Of a stretch of DNA of 64,000 nt, positions 34,976-46,849 are shown one piece after another. The stretch is taken from the NCBI GenBank assembly GCA_026419785.1, contig JAODTK010003776.1, positions 62,001 through 126,000 of the forward strand. Reading direction: 5' to 3'. Each line of letters begins with the position of its first letter. The stretch's first letter is position 1. The DNA comes from Sclerodactyla briareus (Eukaryota > Echinodermata > Holothuroidea > Dendrochirotida > Sclerodactylidae). The notes below the pieces were generated by a model that was not told the origin of the DNA, made no database searches, and saw only the letters and a list, made by a program, of their open reading frames with translations. The position numbers and the translations under genes were made by a program.

Positions 34976-36125
34976 CTATATTGAGCGATGTTCTATATGA
35001 ATCCTAAAAGTATAGCGTGCCTTACACGTGCTAGGGAGCAGTGGGGATTGTTGGAAGTTGCTGAATTGCAATGCACTGTAATTTTTCAAAAAAACCTCAT
35101 TCTATTTTCTTAATCTAAATACGTATTCTATTCCACTTTTCATTTCCGATTTTCAAAATCTATGATTTTTTTCAAGGAGGGGTGGATAGGCAAATGTTTC
35201 TAATTACTACTCATTTTTGTATCCTACCAGAGCCTAAGAACTACTACTCACTCTAAAATTGACTTTTACTCTAAATTCGAAATTCTGAAGGCTACCCCAC
35301 ACGTGCCTGTCCATGCTCCACACAAACCTTGCAGTTACTGCTGCATCTGCAAGGACCCATCGCATTCCTGGTCTTAGGGTGGAGGGGTGGAATTGGATTC
35401 GCAAGTTTTTTTTGGTTTTTTGTTCTTCCTATAATTTGCATTTATTCAGATGTTTAATATTCATATTAGCATAATTCCACCTTAATCATCATATTAATTC
35501 AACATAACTTTGCACATTTTAGGGTGGGGGGGTCATCTCCTTCATAGATTTGCCTATTTCTCAATTCCTCTCCCTTCCACTTTGTTCCACCATATCCTAA
35601 AAACTACAAATCTCTCAGACTGATCGCACACACGATAGGCTGCAGTATGCAAGGGAAGTTGTACCTCGTCACTCAAAAGACTCTCCAGTGGGCTCCCAGC
35701 AAATCACCAATGTCTATATGTTTATAGCATCGAGTGCCTTGCCTGTTATTAATTTCTGACATGTGTCTCCAAACATGTATTTGAGGTCAAAACATACTTG
35801 CAAAATTGAGTGACTTGTTAATGGAGTTGCAATACAACTAATTGGTACATGGTATGTGGTGGGGAAATTATGGGGGGGGGAGTGGTGCAGGCTAATGGGG
35901 GAAAAAACCTAGTATGGAAATTGCAGTAACAGTTAAAAAATTCAGGAAAATCGATTTTTTAGGGGTTACTAGTTAATTAGGTTTTTTCACCATTTGTAAT
36001 TTGGGGAATCTCATTAATGAGGGGGTGGGTGATGGGGAGGATTGCCAGGCTGAATGGGGTAACAACCCATATGGGGAATATAGAGAAACAGGAAATTTGG
36101 AATTTGGATTCAATTGGGGATCGTG
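34976..36125. other. Low-complexity, repeat-like DNA without a clear unit
   Basis: The style matches the neighbouring arrays: long G-runs (GGGTGGGGGGG, GGGGGGGGAG) and recurring phrases such as CCTAAAAACTAC/CCTAAGAACTAC and GGGGTAACAACC/GGGGGAAAAAACC. The units are too diverged for me to set a period. No gene is recognised. Confidence 0.4.
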
Positions 36126-36129
36126 CTCC

Positions 36130-37780
36130 ATACCGAAAAATTTAGCACGACCCGTGCTTCAGATTATGTAAAAGCATTTTGCATGATCCAACATGATGGG
36201 CCAGGACCAACATGGATCTTCATCTTCAGTCAGAAGTTCCTGAACAACTCTGAGTGGACCACTAACCAAGGAGCATTATATATAAGAAAATAATTGGAAC
36301 TTGAGATTCATTCAAGTACTAATGTGTTTTAATAAAATTTCCACCATGGATCCAAGTGGGAATTTGGATCACAAGTTCCTGAACACCCCCAAGTTCGACT
36401 GTTAGAACTCATCGGTACCGAATGTGCAGTACTTGTGCACCAAACTTAAAAGAGGAGTAACATTTTTCGTGAATTCCACGATAGATGGGCTCTTCAGGCC
36501 CACTGGGCCTTGGGTCCCCAAATCCCTAGGCGCCATGAGGTAGGCTATTAAACGGTCCTATGACCGAACATTTTGGCACTGTGCAACTAGATCTGTAAAA
36601 ATACTATAATTTTTCGCAGTATTTCATATGAATTGGCCCTAGGGCCCCAACTAGGGGGGCCTTGGGCCCTAAATTCCTGGACGAGCCAAAGGCCTCTCTA
36701 CTGAAGGGCCATTACATGTACGTTGAAGAAGACCATAGAAGCGTGTGGATAAGAGTGCATTCGAACACCATGTGTAAAATCATAAAATGGGCCCTAGGGC
36801 CTGAGTCAGACCTTGCAACAGAAAATCCTTCACAAGCCCAAAAGAGTATGTTTCAGACCATCATTATACCGAACATCAGCACTGTGCAACTGAATTTGTT
36901 TGGAGATACAGATTTTGTGAGTATTTTCATTATTGGGGGGGCCCTGGTGCCCATCACTGTGGCCCTGGACCCAAAATTCCCGACGTTGTCTACCCAAGGA
37001 CCATTCTGTACTTAAAAAGAAAATCAATTGAAGCTTGTGGGAAGTTAGATGAATTGCAAGTACCATTGTGTGGACTTTCATGCATGGCCGACGGCCCAAG
37101 TGGGACCTTGTAACAAAAATTCCTCCTTCCTGGCACCCCAAATGTACAGGGCTGTCAGACCACCAATATGACTGCATGTCAGCACTGTGCACAAAATTTT
37201 GTAGAAGGTGAAGCATTTTGCGAAATTCCACATGATGGTGGCCCCCCAGGGCCCACACGTGCCGTGGGACCTAATTCCCTGGGGCACCTCAAGATATGGG
37301 CTATTAGACCACCATTAGACGAAACACATCAGCATTTTGCAACAAATTTGTAGAGATACAAGACTTTATGGTATTTCATATAATGGGGCCCTAGGGCCCA
37401 AAGTGGGTCCTTGAGCCCAAAATCCCGAACAAACCCCCGGTAGCCTCTAACCCAAGGACCATACATGTAACCTAGAAGACATCAAAGGAATCGTGTGGGA
37501 GGAGATGCATTTCAAGTTACTATTTGTGAATTTCATGAAATGGGCGCTTGGGCCCGAGTGGGGCCTTGGACGAAAAAATCCTGAACAGCCCCGAAGGTAC
37601 GGCTGTTGACCGTCATAATGACGAACATCAGCACTGGCAAAAATTTGTAGGATGAGATACCTTCTGAAATTTTACTCATAATAGCCTATATTGCCTCCTT
37701 TAATGGGCTTCGACCTTGACCTTCACAAGGTCCAACAATGTCCCAAGGATCACTGAACATTGGGTCCAAGTATGGTCGAC
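36130..37780. repeat. Satellite-like array, about 150 bp monomer in alternating pairs
   Basis: G/C palindromic cores lie near 36490, 36640, 36790, 36940, 37085, 37243, 37385 and 37545, at spacings of about 142-160. The best cores read GGGGCCCTAGGGCCC. After each comes a phrase like GGGCCTTGG(A/G)CCCAAAATTCC(T/C)GAACA. Two alternating spacers follow: one with CCAAGGACCAT, ACATGTA and CGTGTGG, the other with ATTAGACCATCAT, GAACATCAGCACTGTGCAAC and TTTGTAGAGATAC. The true higher-order unit is therefore about 300 bp. Weaker units near 36205 and 36345 extend it upstream. Open frames inside are by-products. Confidence 0.85.
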
Positions 37781-37855
37781 CTCCATCACACAGAATGACT
37801 GTTTGGGAGCCAAAAAGGAAATGTTAACAAACTGGATGATAGAATAATAGAGAGA

Positions 37856-37956
37856 ATAGTAGATAGATAGATAGATAATAAATAGATAGATAGATATATA
37901 GATAGATAGATAGATAGATAGATGATAATAGATAGATCAATAATAGATAGATAGAA
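37856..37956. repeat. (GATA)n microsatellite
   Basis: About 100 bp of ATAG/GATA repeats with a few interruptions. It follows directly after the satellite array. Confidence 0.92.
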
Positions 37957-38129
37957 TGACATGGGCATCCAATAGCTCAACCAGCATATCTGGATTGAGC
38001 TAAAAACTAACTACAGAATTCAGGCTGTAACGTATTAAAGCATGTGGGTTTCTGCCAGGGCATATCACATGATGACGCATTGGTGTGTCTGTAGGTTGAC
38101 GAACTGCCTAGTTACATTTGGTGTGTTTT

Positions 38130-38150
38130 TACATGTTCTATAAAAGCGCA
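38130..38150 (+). promoter_or_regulatory. TATA-like box before repeat R2
   Basis: TTCTATAAAAGCGC fits a TATA element. It lies about 110 bp before the start of the R2 copy. No transcript start or gene is evident, so this is only suggestive. Confidence 0.2.
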
Positions 38151-38249
38151 TCAACCCACTTCACTGTTCACTAATAGCTCCTAAAAAAAATGCATCAGTA
38201 TTCCTGTGTAATACCTCTTCCTGTTAATTCTTACCCCATGCTATCATTT

Positions 38250-39960
38250 AACACCCGCTATGCTGCGCACTCTTGAAAAGAAATTCCTTATTGGATAACG
38301 CTAAACCTAATCCATAATATCTTTCCTTCATGTCCTTGGGCCCGACAAAGACAACGAAAGATTATATACATCTAACAACCAATCAGAAACATCGTGTAAG
38401 GAGTCTGTTTAAACTGACCGGAAAAGTTTTATATTCTAGAACAGTCCTAGATTCCCTTTCTGACGCAATGGTAGTTAATGTGTTCGTCACGTGTTCCCAA
38501 AACGGGAAATGCCAAGCAGTGTTCGCTCCGGTCCCGATGATTACATAATGAATCACAACATACCTCTTCATTGGTCACAACAGATAAGATGGACATACCC
38601 TATTCAGCTTTGATCGATGAAGTGTTTATCAAACTACTGTATGCGACTGTAATTTTTTGATACACAAGACTGGTGTTGTTTGTTTTTCGCAGAGGAATCT
38701 AGGAGGCCATGAGTGGGAGCGCTTTGCGCCGCGTTTTGTTTCTATATCTTACATTTAACATTTCCAATGAGCTGAGTTTCCGAGGGGTTCTATCATTCAC
38801 GTAAATTAACACCATTGTTTTGTGTTTCGCTCATTTGCTCCGTAATAAACGTCAAAGTAGATTCATCTCGCCATAACATAAACGGTAGACTTCTCTGAGG
38901 GAAAATGTTTCCTTGGGAAAGAATTAGCCCTCTACTCAAACGCATCGATATGATAATGGATCAACTCCATTCAATTGGGGGTGACAGATCTCAGATGTAA
39001 AATTATGCGGTACAATTTCGAGAGGAAATATCAGTGACAATTGTGTGATTGAGAAGCTCGACCAAAAAGGGCTGGGGTCTTCTGCAATTATGTGAATGAT
39101 TTCTTATTTCAATTGATAATAGCATAGAGGACACCGATGACGCTTACGATTAAGAATCGTGTCTGGAACTGTTTCTTTTCGGAGAACAGGATTAGGGAGA
39201 AAGCACATAACCGTTTGTGCCAGTTCGAAAATATTCATAACTCAGTTTGCGTTTTTTCTCAACCATAGATCCGTCGCAACGTAGCTTTCGGGTTTCCGTA
39301 TATTCATTATGCTTTGATTTTCATTCTAGGAAAGTGTTGTGTCTAGTCAAACCTTTTGCAGCAAGCGCGACGGCTTCTGACTGGATTGTCGGACAGGCGT
39401 TGACCTTCTGTAACTGAAGTGTCTTGCGGGTCCAGATACAACTCCTATATAGGGTAAAAAAGTTATATGAATTCCCTCTGTCTTTTTGGAAGTGATTCCA
39501 TTTTCCAAGTATATTGCAATCCGATGCCTCCGTAAGAAATAAAGAAAACCTGATCTTAAATTAATTAAATATTCATGGGAGTCTACTGTCAGATGTGGGT
39601 TTATCGATTTGCCGAACATAAATACCATTGAAATAATGTATTAGTACTGCCGCTTCTCATTTGTTCTGGATATCCAGTAACTGTCTATGCATCATTGTAG
39701 ACAACGCGGTGTCAATGATCGCTAGCAACATTTAGTGACACCCCAGAACTAAACATGTCGAGCATTCTCAACTATGCTTTGCTCCCACGTATATCAGTGG
39801 TGTATCATTGAGAAAAAAAAGCTAATTCAATTCTGTATTCAATTGGCGGCTCACTACAACATTGTAACGGGGGATGCAGGATTTTTTTCCAGCTACTTTT
39901 GCGAAGATTATCTACTGCTGTACAAATTTAGAATGGCGGAATATGTAGCTATGGTTTAGT
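38250..39960. repeat. Dispersed repeat R2, copy 1
   Basis: About 1.7 kb aligns block by block with 52190-53680. Examples are TGGATAACGCTA(A/G)ACCTAATCC, CCAATCAGAAA, ATCATTCACGTAAATTAACA, GTTTCCGTATAT, CTGGATATCCAGTAACT and CCAGCTACTT. The order is conserved, with moderate divergence and many gaps. Frames differ between copies and are broken, so the shared sequence does not look coding. The nature of the element is unknown. Confidence 0.7.
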
Positions 39961-41295
39961 GCCTCGTGTTGTTTTTCACATTCGCGGTAGTCTGCCAGAA
40001 ACAGGAAGTTTTAAGGAGGCTAATGCCTTGAAATATTGCTATCGCCATGTTTCTAATGGCAAATTGTTGGTTGTGCTTGTGAAAATGCACATGTTTTAAA
40101 ACACTGTTGATATATTTGTTCGCCAGTCCCCGACCCCACTGTCATCGAAAACACAATGTAGCCGACACAACCTAGATTCAATCCTCATAGGCTTGCAATA
40201 ATGAATAAATGACGTCTGAATACTAACAATTATTTCGACGATTTGTCGAGGCTTTTCGAGTAAACAGCTGGGCTGGACATCATGGAATCCCCCCACCCCC
40301 CCCGCCTCGAGAGGCGGCTGTATGTAGGGCTGCCGATATCATGATAAATCGTTCAATCGTCTATTATGTAGTTTCATTCAAAAACATGTTTCTGGTTCGG
40401 AAGATACGGTGTGTTGGTTCGACATGACTTCAATAAGTAAAAAATCACGGCATTCTGCATTTCCAATTAGGGCTTTTCCATGCCTGGAAGAAAAGATTTT
40501 CATGGAATATATAAATGTATAATTCTTACCTGAGCACCTTGACGACCTGCAGACACGTCTGTCATTTACCGGTACGTCCCTCAGGAAAAGCTCGGGACCT
40601 GCTAATGTACTGCTGCTCCCAGATATCTCTGTACGATGTGCCGAAGGGATGATCTACTAATGGTTTTAATGTACTGGGCACACCCGGCAGTAAGCATGAC
40701 TGACTGCTCATATTGATTTTTAGCAAATTATTCAGAATGTAGGAACTCCTTCCCACCTGTTCTTCGTGATTTCGTTGCCTTCGACGATACGGTATAAACA
40801 CTTTGGCCCACTTCTTCCCTCAGATATCGGTAATTTTCCGATTCATCATTTTCACAACAATTAGAGGTTTTGGGAACTGACAGAAACAATATACATATTA
40901 TAGTAACGTGTGTGATTTCTGCAGATATGGCACTGAATTCTCGATGTCATTATTATCGCCGTATTTTGGCCGTATGTATGCATTCTTGGCATTTCTAGCT
41001 TGCCAATACGTTCACGAAGTTAACCAAGTCTAGATGGATCAAAATGATTCCATCTCATATATTATTACCCCATAATGAGTAATCGCCAGATATCGTGCTT
41101 CCAAGAGCGGAACCATTACAACGTACACGCGCAAACGCCCACACTCATATTTTTCAACATGCGGAGCGGAGACCCCACGAGTTCTTGGGAGATCACAACG
41201 AAACCGAAATCACATTTTGTAGATACGGTAGCTCCTGGGACACAAGAATAGCGGACCAGATGTATTATGAAACACATAGATGCTGTCATTTTCTT
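39961..41295. other. Unassigned DNA, no gene recognised
   Basis: A minus-strand frame at 40562-40801 includes the stretch VDHPFGTSYRDIWEQQY, which does not match a family I can name. A small perfect hairpin (CGCCTCGAGAGGCG) sits near 40304. Nothing else is supported. Confidence 0.4.
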
Positions 41296-41299
41296 TGGA

Positions 41300-41326
41300 G
41301 GGGAGGGGGGGTGGGGAGGGAGGGGG
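41300..41326 (+). other. G-quadruplex-type G tract
   Basis: Five runs of 3-7 G are separated by single bases (GGGGAGGGGGGGTGGGGAGG and so on). This is a textbook quadruplex pattern, on the plus strand. No gene context suggests a function. Confidence 0.65.
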
Positions 41327-41410
41327 ATCTCAGACGCCTACACGGACAATGAATGAACAGGTGCTATTTGGAATACATACAAATGAGAGGTAATAATGAT
41401 ACAATGAATA

Positions 41411-41441
41411 ATATTTATTATTATTATTATATTATATTATA
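41411..41441. repeat. (ATT)n microsatellite
   Basis: TTATTATTATTATATTATAT, followed by AACATCAGGGTTTATATGGC. The combination recalls the tail-plus-body of a dispersed invertebrate repeat, but the body is not recognised with certainty. Confidence 0.7.
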
Positions 41442-42985
41442 ACATCAGGGTTTATATGGCACTTCTCTACTCCTTGTCGAAACAGTTTATACCACCAAAG
41501 CCTATTCGTTGGACGAAACATATGATAAAAACAAGGCACACGGACGTGCCCAGTTGTATGTTTCAAACAACCTCACCCAGTTAGTACAAATCTAACCCTT
41601 AGGGTATTATTAAATCATATCAAATACAACGACACAGGATGAGACGCCTTCTTAATCAATACCACAACCACAGATGTGCGCAACGATTTATTGGAGCGAA
41701 TATAGCGCGGACCATTCTGTTATATACTCAGTGTTAGAATTCGAACACACATTCTACTTTTTTAATATTTGGACATTCGTTCTCACAGATGAAAAGTGAA
41801 AGAAAAGAAAAGTCAAACAAAAGGATTCCGTGCGAAAAATATGGATAGAATAAGGTGAGAGTAAGAGGAAGTATGCTGACTCTGTTGATAAATGAGTCTT
41901 TTCCGGTCTCTTGGTGAGTCACCTCTGAAGGCCGACTCTGTCTGTCACACAACGCAACATTCTATTTGAAAACACATGGCATATTTTAAACTCATATTGT
42001 GCCTTATTTCTGTAACTTTACCGTATGCATGTTATTCTAACATTCACCCAAGACGTATTGCCCTTGGCTGTGAAGTCCATTAAATGTCAAAGTCACAATC
42101 AGTAACAAGTTTTGGCCAGAAAAAGTCGCGGTGGTCCATGAGGGGGGGGGGGGGGTAATTTGCCAGTTTGAGAACATTTGAAATATTGAGGCTACATTGA
42201 CAATAAAGAGACAATACCATTCCTCTATCAATGTGCGAGGTTGGGTTTTGTGATCCGATGAAAGCTGCATGAGAACTGTATCACAGGTTGCATCTCAATC
42301 ATACTGGTATATTAGGAAAGCAGCACATAATTGTTCAAAATTTTCAGAAGAGCAGGCACAACTTTTCTTCCTACCGGTATTCATCGGACAATTTTCGGAA
42401 CTGCTATCCTATGACCCATGACATATGATAGAAAGCTCATATTCTTGTCTGCAAGGCATCGCTTCTTCACACGACTAGCGATCTATTGGCATCGTATACA
42501 ACAGAGGGCTATTTGCTTCACCAATGACGACCATCTCACGGCTACTCTTCAGCCGAATCAGCCCCTTTCCCACCGTGGACCAGTCCCTCTCTCCGCCTTC
42601 CTTACCGTTACTTTCATGCACTCGTCCCCAATTCCTCTTGTCACTTTTTTCTGTTGCGGCTGCTTTGCCACCGAACCGGAACCTACCCTTGCTCCTTTTT
42701 TCCTCCCACCTGCCGTGCCTGGCATCCTTTCCTCGGGATGTTTTCCTTTCGTCTCACAAATTCCAGCTGTTCGAGTGCATAATTAATAAGCTGGAATTTT
42801 CCTCTTTCTCTTAGTCTCCTGTGCATGGGTTGCCTCTCTTTTTCGGGGGAATTTTGGGTGTGCCCATGTTACTTGTTTAGAATTATTGAACATTACTGCA
42901 GCAGAGAAAATTTATCGTCTGATTCAACGCCTGGGCAAACACAATATAGTCATGGTCATCTCTGTAAATTTGGGGAAATGCTACA
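41442..42985. other. Unassigned DNA with a G14 run
   Basis: G14 lies at 42142-42155. Overlapping plus-strand frames at 42418-42814 (122 and 96 codons) are in a pyrimidine-rich stretch and have no family signature. Confidence 0.4.
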
Positions 42986-43483
42986 TTGCCGCTTGCTTTA
43001 GCCATGAACCTAATTTGAGACCTCTCTCCTGCAATGAAGGGCAAGTTCTCTCAATTAACCCAGTTTTCCGCAAAATGACTTGCACTCGCGATCCGTGAAT
43101 TCATTTCAGCTTCAAACGGAGAATTGGCTCGCAGTCTCGATAGTCCTTAGTTGATGTGTAAACACCAATGGATCCCTGGATATTACCAGTGATCAGTGAT
43201 TCATTCGGAATTAAACATACCGGGATACCCAGGGGTGATTTGCGTGAAATAGTGATGCCCTTCAATCCGTTAGGAGCAATTTAAGGCATCGCTGTCTTCT
43301 ATCATTGAACGCATGGAACCTTCCATCTATTCATCAATCAGTCTATTCATCGTCAGTCTGGCCTCCCTTCGTCTGAACAAAATGCAGCTGCCTGAATCGT
43401 CACATTGAAAGCCCAGTTCACTAATCCCTGCTATACTTCTGATATGTTTTCCCTCTTCGTTGTGAAGCGTTCGCGCTAAACGA

Positions 43484-43491
43484 TATAAAAG
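43484..43491 (+). promoter_or_regulatory. TATA-like box in R3 copy 1
   Basis: TATAAAAG followed by GCCACTT. The second R3 copy has TATATAAGAGCCACTT at the same place (57429), so the motif and its flank are shared by both copies. It would fit a polymerase II promoter carried by the repeat. Transcription is not shown. Confidence 0.35.
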
Positions 43492-43560
43492 AGCCACTTC
43501 ATTATGCCAAATGTCTACTCTCGTATCACTGCCCGTCTATCGCGCTAATCGCTCAATGAA

Positions 43561-43630
43561 CTGATTGGGATTCGAACTACAACTTCCAGGCGGCTAGCCG
43601 ATGCATTATCAACTGAGTCAACCACTCAGT
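43561..43630 (-). repeat. tRNA-like segment in R3 copy 1
   Basis: On the minus strand, ACTGAGTGGTTGACTCAGTT is followed by GATAATGCATCGGCTAGCCG and later GTAGTTCGAATCCC. Box A and box B are both recognisable and six of seven acceptor-stem pairs form (ACTGAGT against AATCAGT). The T-stem does not pair, so this is a tRNA relic or SINE head. It is embedded in R3. Confidence 0.6.
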
Positions 43631-44030
43631 GGCTGCATCCCTGTGTATGTCGCTTGACCTAATACCTAATGCCTTTGCTCGATATATGTGTTCCTCAAAA
43701 TGATTGCACTATATTCATTGTCCATTGTCCATTGTCAACATGATTTACCCCTTGTCCTAATAGGTTAGAGTGCAATGGTGATTCATCTTCGGTGTAGTGC
43801 AAGAACTGTTTTTAGTAGAGATCAAAGGACCGTCTTGGAAATGAAAATTTGCTAATATCGTTGGTTTTGCGCATTACTGCTCAATGAAAACGGGTTACTC
43901 AAAATAGAAAGATGTTCCAACGAATTGGCAGGACTGGTTTTCCCTGTAGCTTCTTCATGTGTTATAACGTCTTCGTGATCTTCCTCCGTGTGAACTCTTG
44001 ATTAACAATCCCCGGCATGGAGCGATAACG

Positions 44031-46845
44031 ACCAAGACATAAACTAGATATGTACAGGTGGGTGAACCGCCGACGTGTATAATCCTTGCAGAAATTATCT
44101 TTGCGGACCTCAATTTAGGGGCATCAAATCATGTCAATTTGACCTCCGGTGACCGCCCTGTTGGTCAGGTTCAACTGTAGTCTACATTATCCAAGTTTCG
44201 TTTAAACACGAAAGTTGGAAACATCGCGTAAACTATCCAAATATAATCTCTTATGACTTCCAAAATTTCCAGGACACACCTTTGTCCCCACCCACCAAGT
44301 TCCGTACAGTTAGGACTCTGATGACTCTGAAATGAACTACTGATGGAATGCGTCAGCTGTACACGTATATGATATGTCTCCCAAGGATCACCACCGTATT
44401 TCAATAGTCATGAATGGAATTCAAGCAGTCAGAAACAGGAATTTATCTCTAATTCGTGTCCATTTTCCCTGTCTACTACTGTATTGATGGTGCATGGGTA
44501 CTTTAAAAGACATTGGTGGAAACGTCTAATCATTCCATGCGCATTCACTCCATGTCCGATGTATGTGACCCGCACACAAACTACAGCTGGCTCTAATCTC
44601 TGATAGAATGAAATCCAGAGGGATGGACCATGCCTTGACTGCTGGAGTTTAACAATGCTACGAATATAGTTTCGTTTTCCGTCATTTGTTAATGCAATCT
44701 GACGAGTGGCGGGCGCGTATAGATTTTCCATACATAGGTGTGTAAGAGATATGGCTACACAATAGCTGTGTTTACTGCTGAGTGTGCCGGCTGAGAACCA
44801 CGTTCGTTACGAGGGTGCGCTGGTTTAGCATATGCGAGCACTACGAGCCTTCTTATCTAGGTGGAACACAACAGTAAAGACCATATTTGGCAACCGCAAA
44901 CTGACACGTCAGCAAGTTCTCCAATCGAACTATCCAATCAGATACCTAATCACTAGCTGAGGCTGCGATGTGCCTGCTGTGCTTGCAGTGAGCAGTGTAC
45001 AACATGTCTGTTCGGTATGTATTTCAACTGTTGTTAAGAATTATCACTAACTGATAAACGAAGAAATTGCTTCTTGTGAAGAGCCTTGATCACGAAGCGT
45101 AGCCCTGTGATGCTTCCTCCCACGTCGGTTACTCCATCAGTCTCATCAATCGCTTGATAAAATAAATGTTTATGTCCTCACTCGGACTTCATTGGAGACG
45201 TCGTGATATTGCTCGCCAGCAGTTGCTGAGACCATGGGCGGCGATGCATAATACTGGCTTTATCAGATTGGTGTGTTGCTCCTTCATTGGACATTGTCGA
45301 TTTCGGGCTTGGGGACTAGTCAATCAAATAAACAAACGAACCAACATAGAAATCGCTATCTCGAGGTGAAGGGGATTGAGGCGACGGCGGTAGGTCTGAC
45401 ACCGGGCCGGATCTGTGATTTTTTTTCTTATTCATGGGTGCGACCACTTGTTGAAAGTTGGGTGCACGGTGCACATACTATCACGATGAGAGCACACGAT
45501 GCGGCCAGGGAACGCAAAAAAAAAAGGGCTAAGTCCAAACATTGCCTGGATTTTCGATGGAATGCCCAAAAGTGTAAACCTTGTTTCTTAACGGAAGGAG
45601 GTTTAGGCGACGGGGTAAGTCTGCCACCTGGCGGGCCATGGCTTATTTAGCAAATTTAAAATGGAGAACTTCCTCACTCCCATGTGCCCAGACCTCACAT
45701 AACATGGTTGATAAATTTGCGTTTAGGCGTAGGCCCTGGTTTTACATCAACAGGGGCTCTATGCAACAATAAGCCTCAGTTCTTGGCTGCCCTGTTTGTT
45801 TTTCTTGTAATATTTTCCATGACTGTTCTGGAAATTTTTATAATGAATGCCTGTGACGTGTATCTCCCACAGGGGCCTATTTATACATCTGAAGGCAGTT
45901 TCGTGTACTAACTTGTCAGGTTAGTCCAATCCATTTCGTTAATACTGGCTGTTTCTTATGAACCTGATAAGCCTATTAGTCTGTGACCCTGTGGGTATAC
46001 CGTATGTGGACCTATCTGGACAGCCTGTCAACAGGCAATAACAGGTTTGTAACAAGAATAAAGTCCGAACACCAGCATGGAGGATGAAGGATTTTTGAGG
46101 CCAGCATGGGAGCATCCAGGGTAGTGTTCAGTGGTCCTGTAGTGTTTCATTCCATGCTGGGGTCGGAGGAATATATGCGGCCACGTGCGTGTGTGTAGGT
46201 ATGTGGCACATGGACCGGACTCGTTTCCATGCAATATATAACGATGAGAAAGCGTGTATCAAGTTAATGTATGGCTGAAAAAGAATAAAACCCCTGCTCG
46301 TTGGTATTTATAGCAGCGCGCAATGTTACATGGCGTGATAACTGTCGGCACGAAGAATTTGTTCATAGGTTTCACTGGAGGGTCATACTGGATGGAATAT
46401 CCGGTGAAAAAAATAATATAATATGATAACATGACCAAAAGCAGCTAAGTTCGAATAGTAATCAAGATGAATCAGTCAACTAATTACACTGTGAACTCTC
46501 GCGCCCTTAGCAACCATCATTACCCCAAATGAAGCGTAATTATTTGACATCTCTACCTGGAAAATCGGCGCCGACGTATACAATACTATGAACATGTTCT
46601 CTCTATGTGAAGCCCGATTTGGGAGGATTCGTTTTTCAAAGGATCATTAAGGCGAGTTTTCTCACAGTCTGATGTCACTCCTTTGAAATACTGTGTAACT
46701 TTGAACCCGCTATAAGGAATTTATCACACTTGCCAATGTTGGATGGCAATGACGAATACGCATGCGCAGGAACTATCTATAAACTTGCTTATCGATTATG
46801 GCGTTGGGTCAATGTCATTCAAGACTTGTATATTGGATTATAGAG
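44031..46845. other. Unassigned DNA, no gene recognised
   Basis: A frame at 45684-45911 (+) contains a hydrophobic stretch (FLAALFVFLVIFSMTVLEIF) that could span a membrane, but there is no family match and no clear gene structure. A perfect-looking splice donor (GGGGTAAGT) lies near 45613. I do not call a gene. Confidence 0.4.
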
Positions 46846-46849
46846 TGGA

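Larger units (their letters stand above)
42990..44030. repeat. Dispersed repeat R3, copy 1
   Basis: Shared ordered blocks with 56755-58260: CCATGAACC, AATGAA(G/A)GGCAAG, GTGATCAGTGATTCAT, ATACCGGGAT(A/T)CCCAGGGGTG, AATCCGTTAGG, GAATCGTCACAT, the TATA region, GTGGCTGCATCCCT against GTGGATGCATCCCT, CAAGAACTGTTTTT, ATTGTTGG/ATCGTTGG and CAACGAATT. It includes a tRNA-like segment on the minus strand and a TATA-like box on the plus strand. No coding potential is seen. Confidence 0.7.

Noticed and set aside
36130..37780. Protein-coding frames of 60-142 codons inside the GGGCCC array
   Set aside because: They lie on both strands and follow the repeat period, so they are by-products of the satellite.
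40562..40801. Conserved enzyme exon on the minus strand (VDHPFGTSYRDIW stretch)
   Set aside because: The resemblance to an RNA-methyltransferase motif was superficial and no flanking exon or second motif was found.
42418..42814. Proline- and phenylalanine-rich protein
   Set aside because: The composition follows from a pyrimidine-rich stretch read in two frames.
45684..45911. Small membrane protein gene
   Set aside because: One hydrophobic stretch in a short frame is not enough. No family and no start context.
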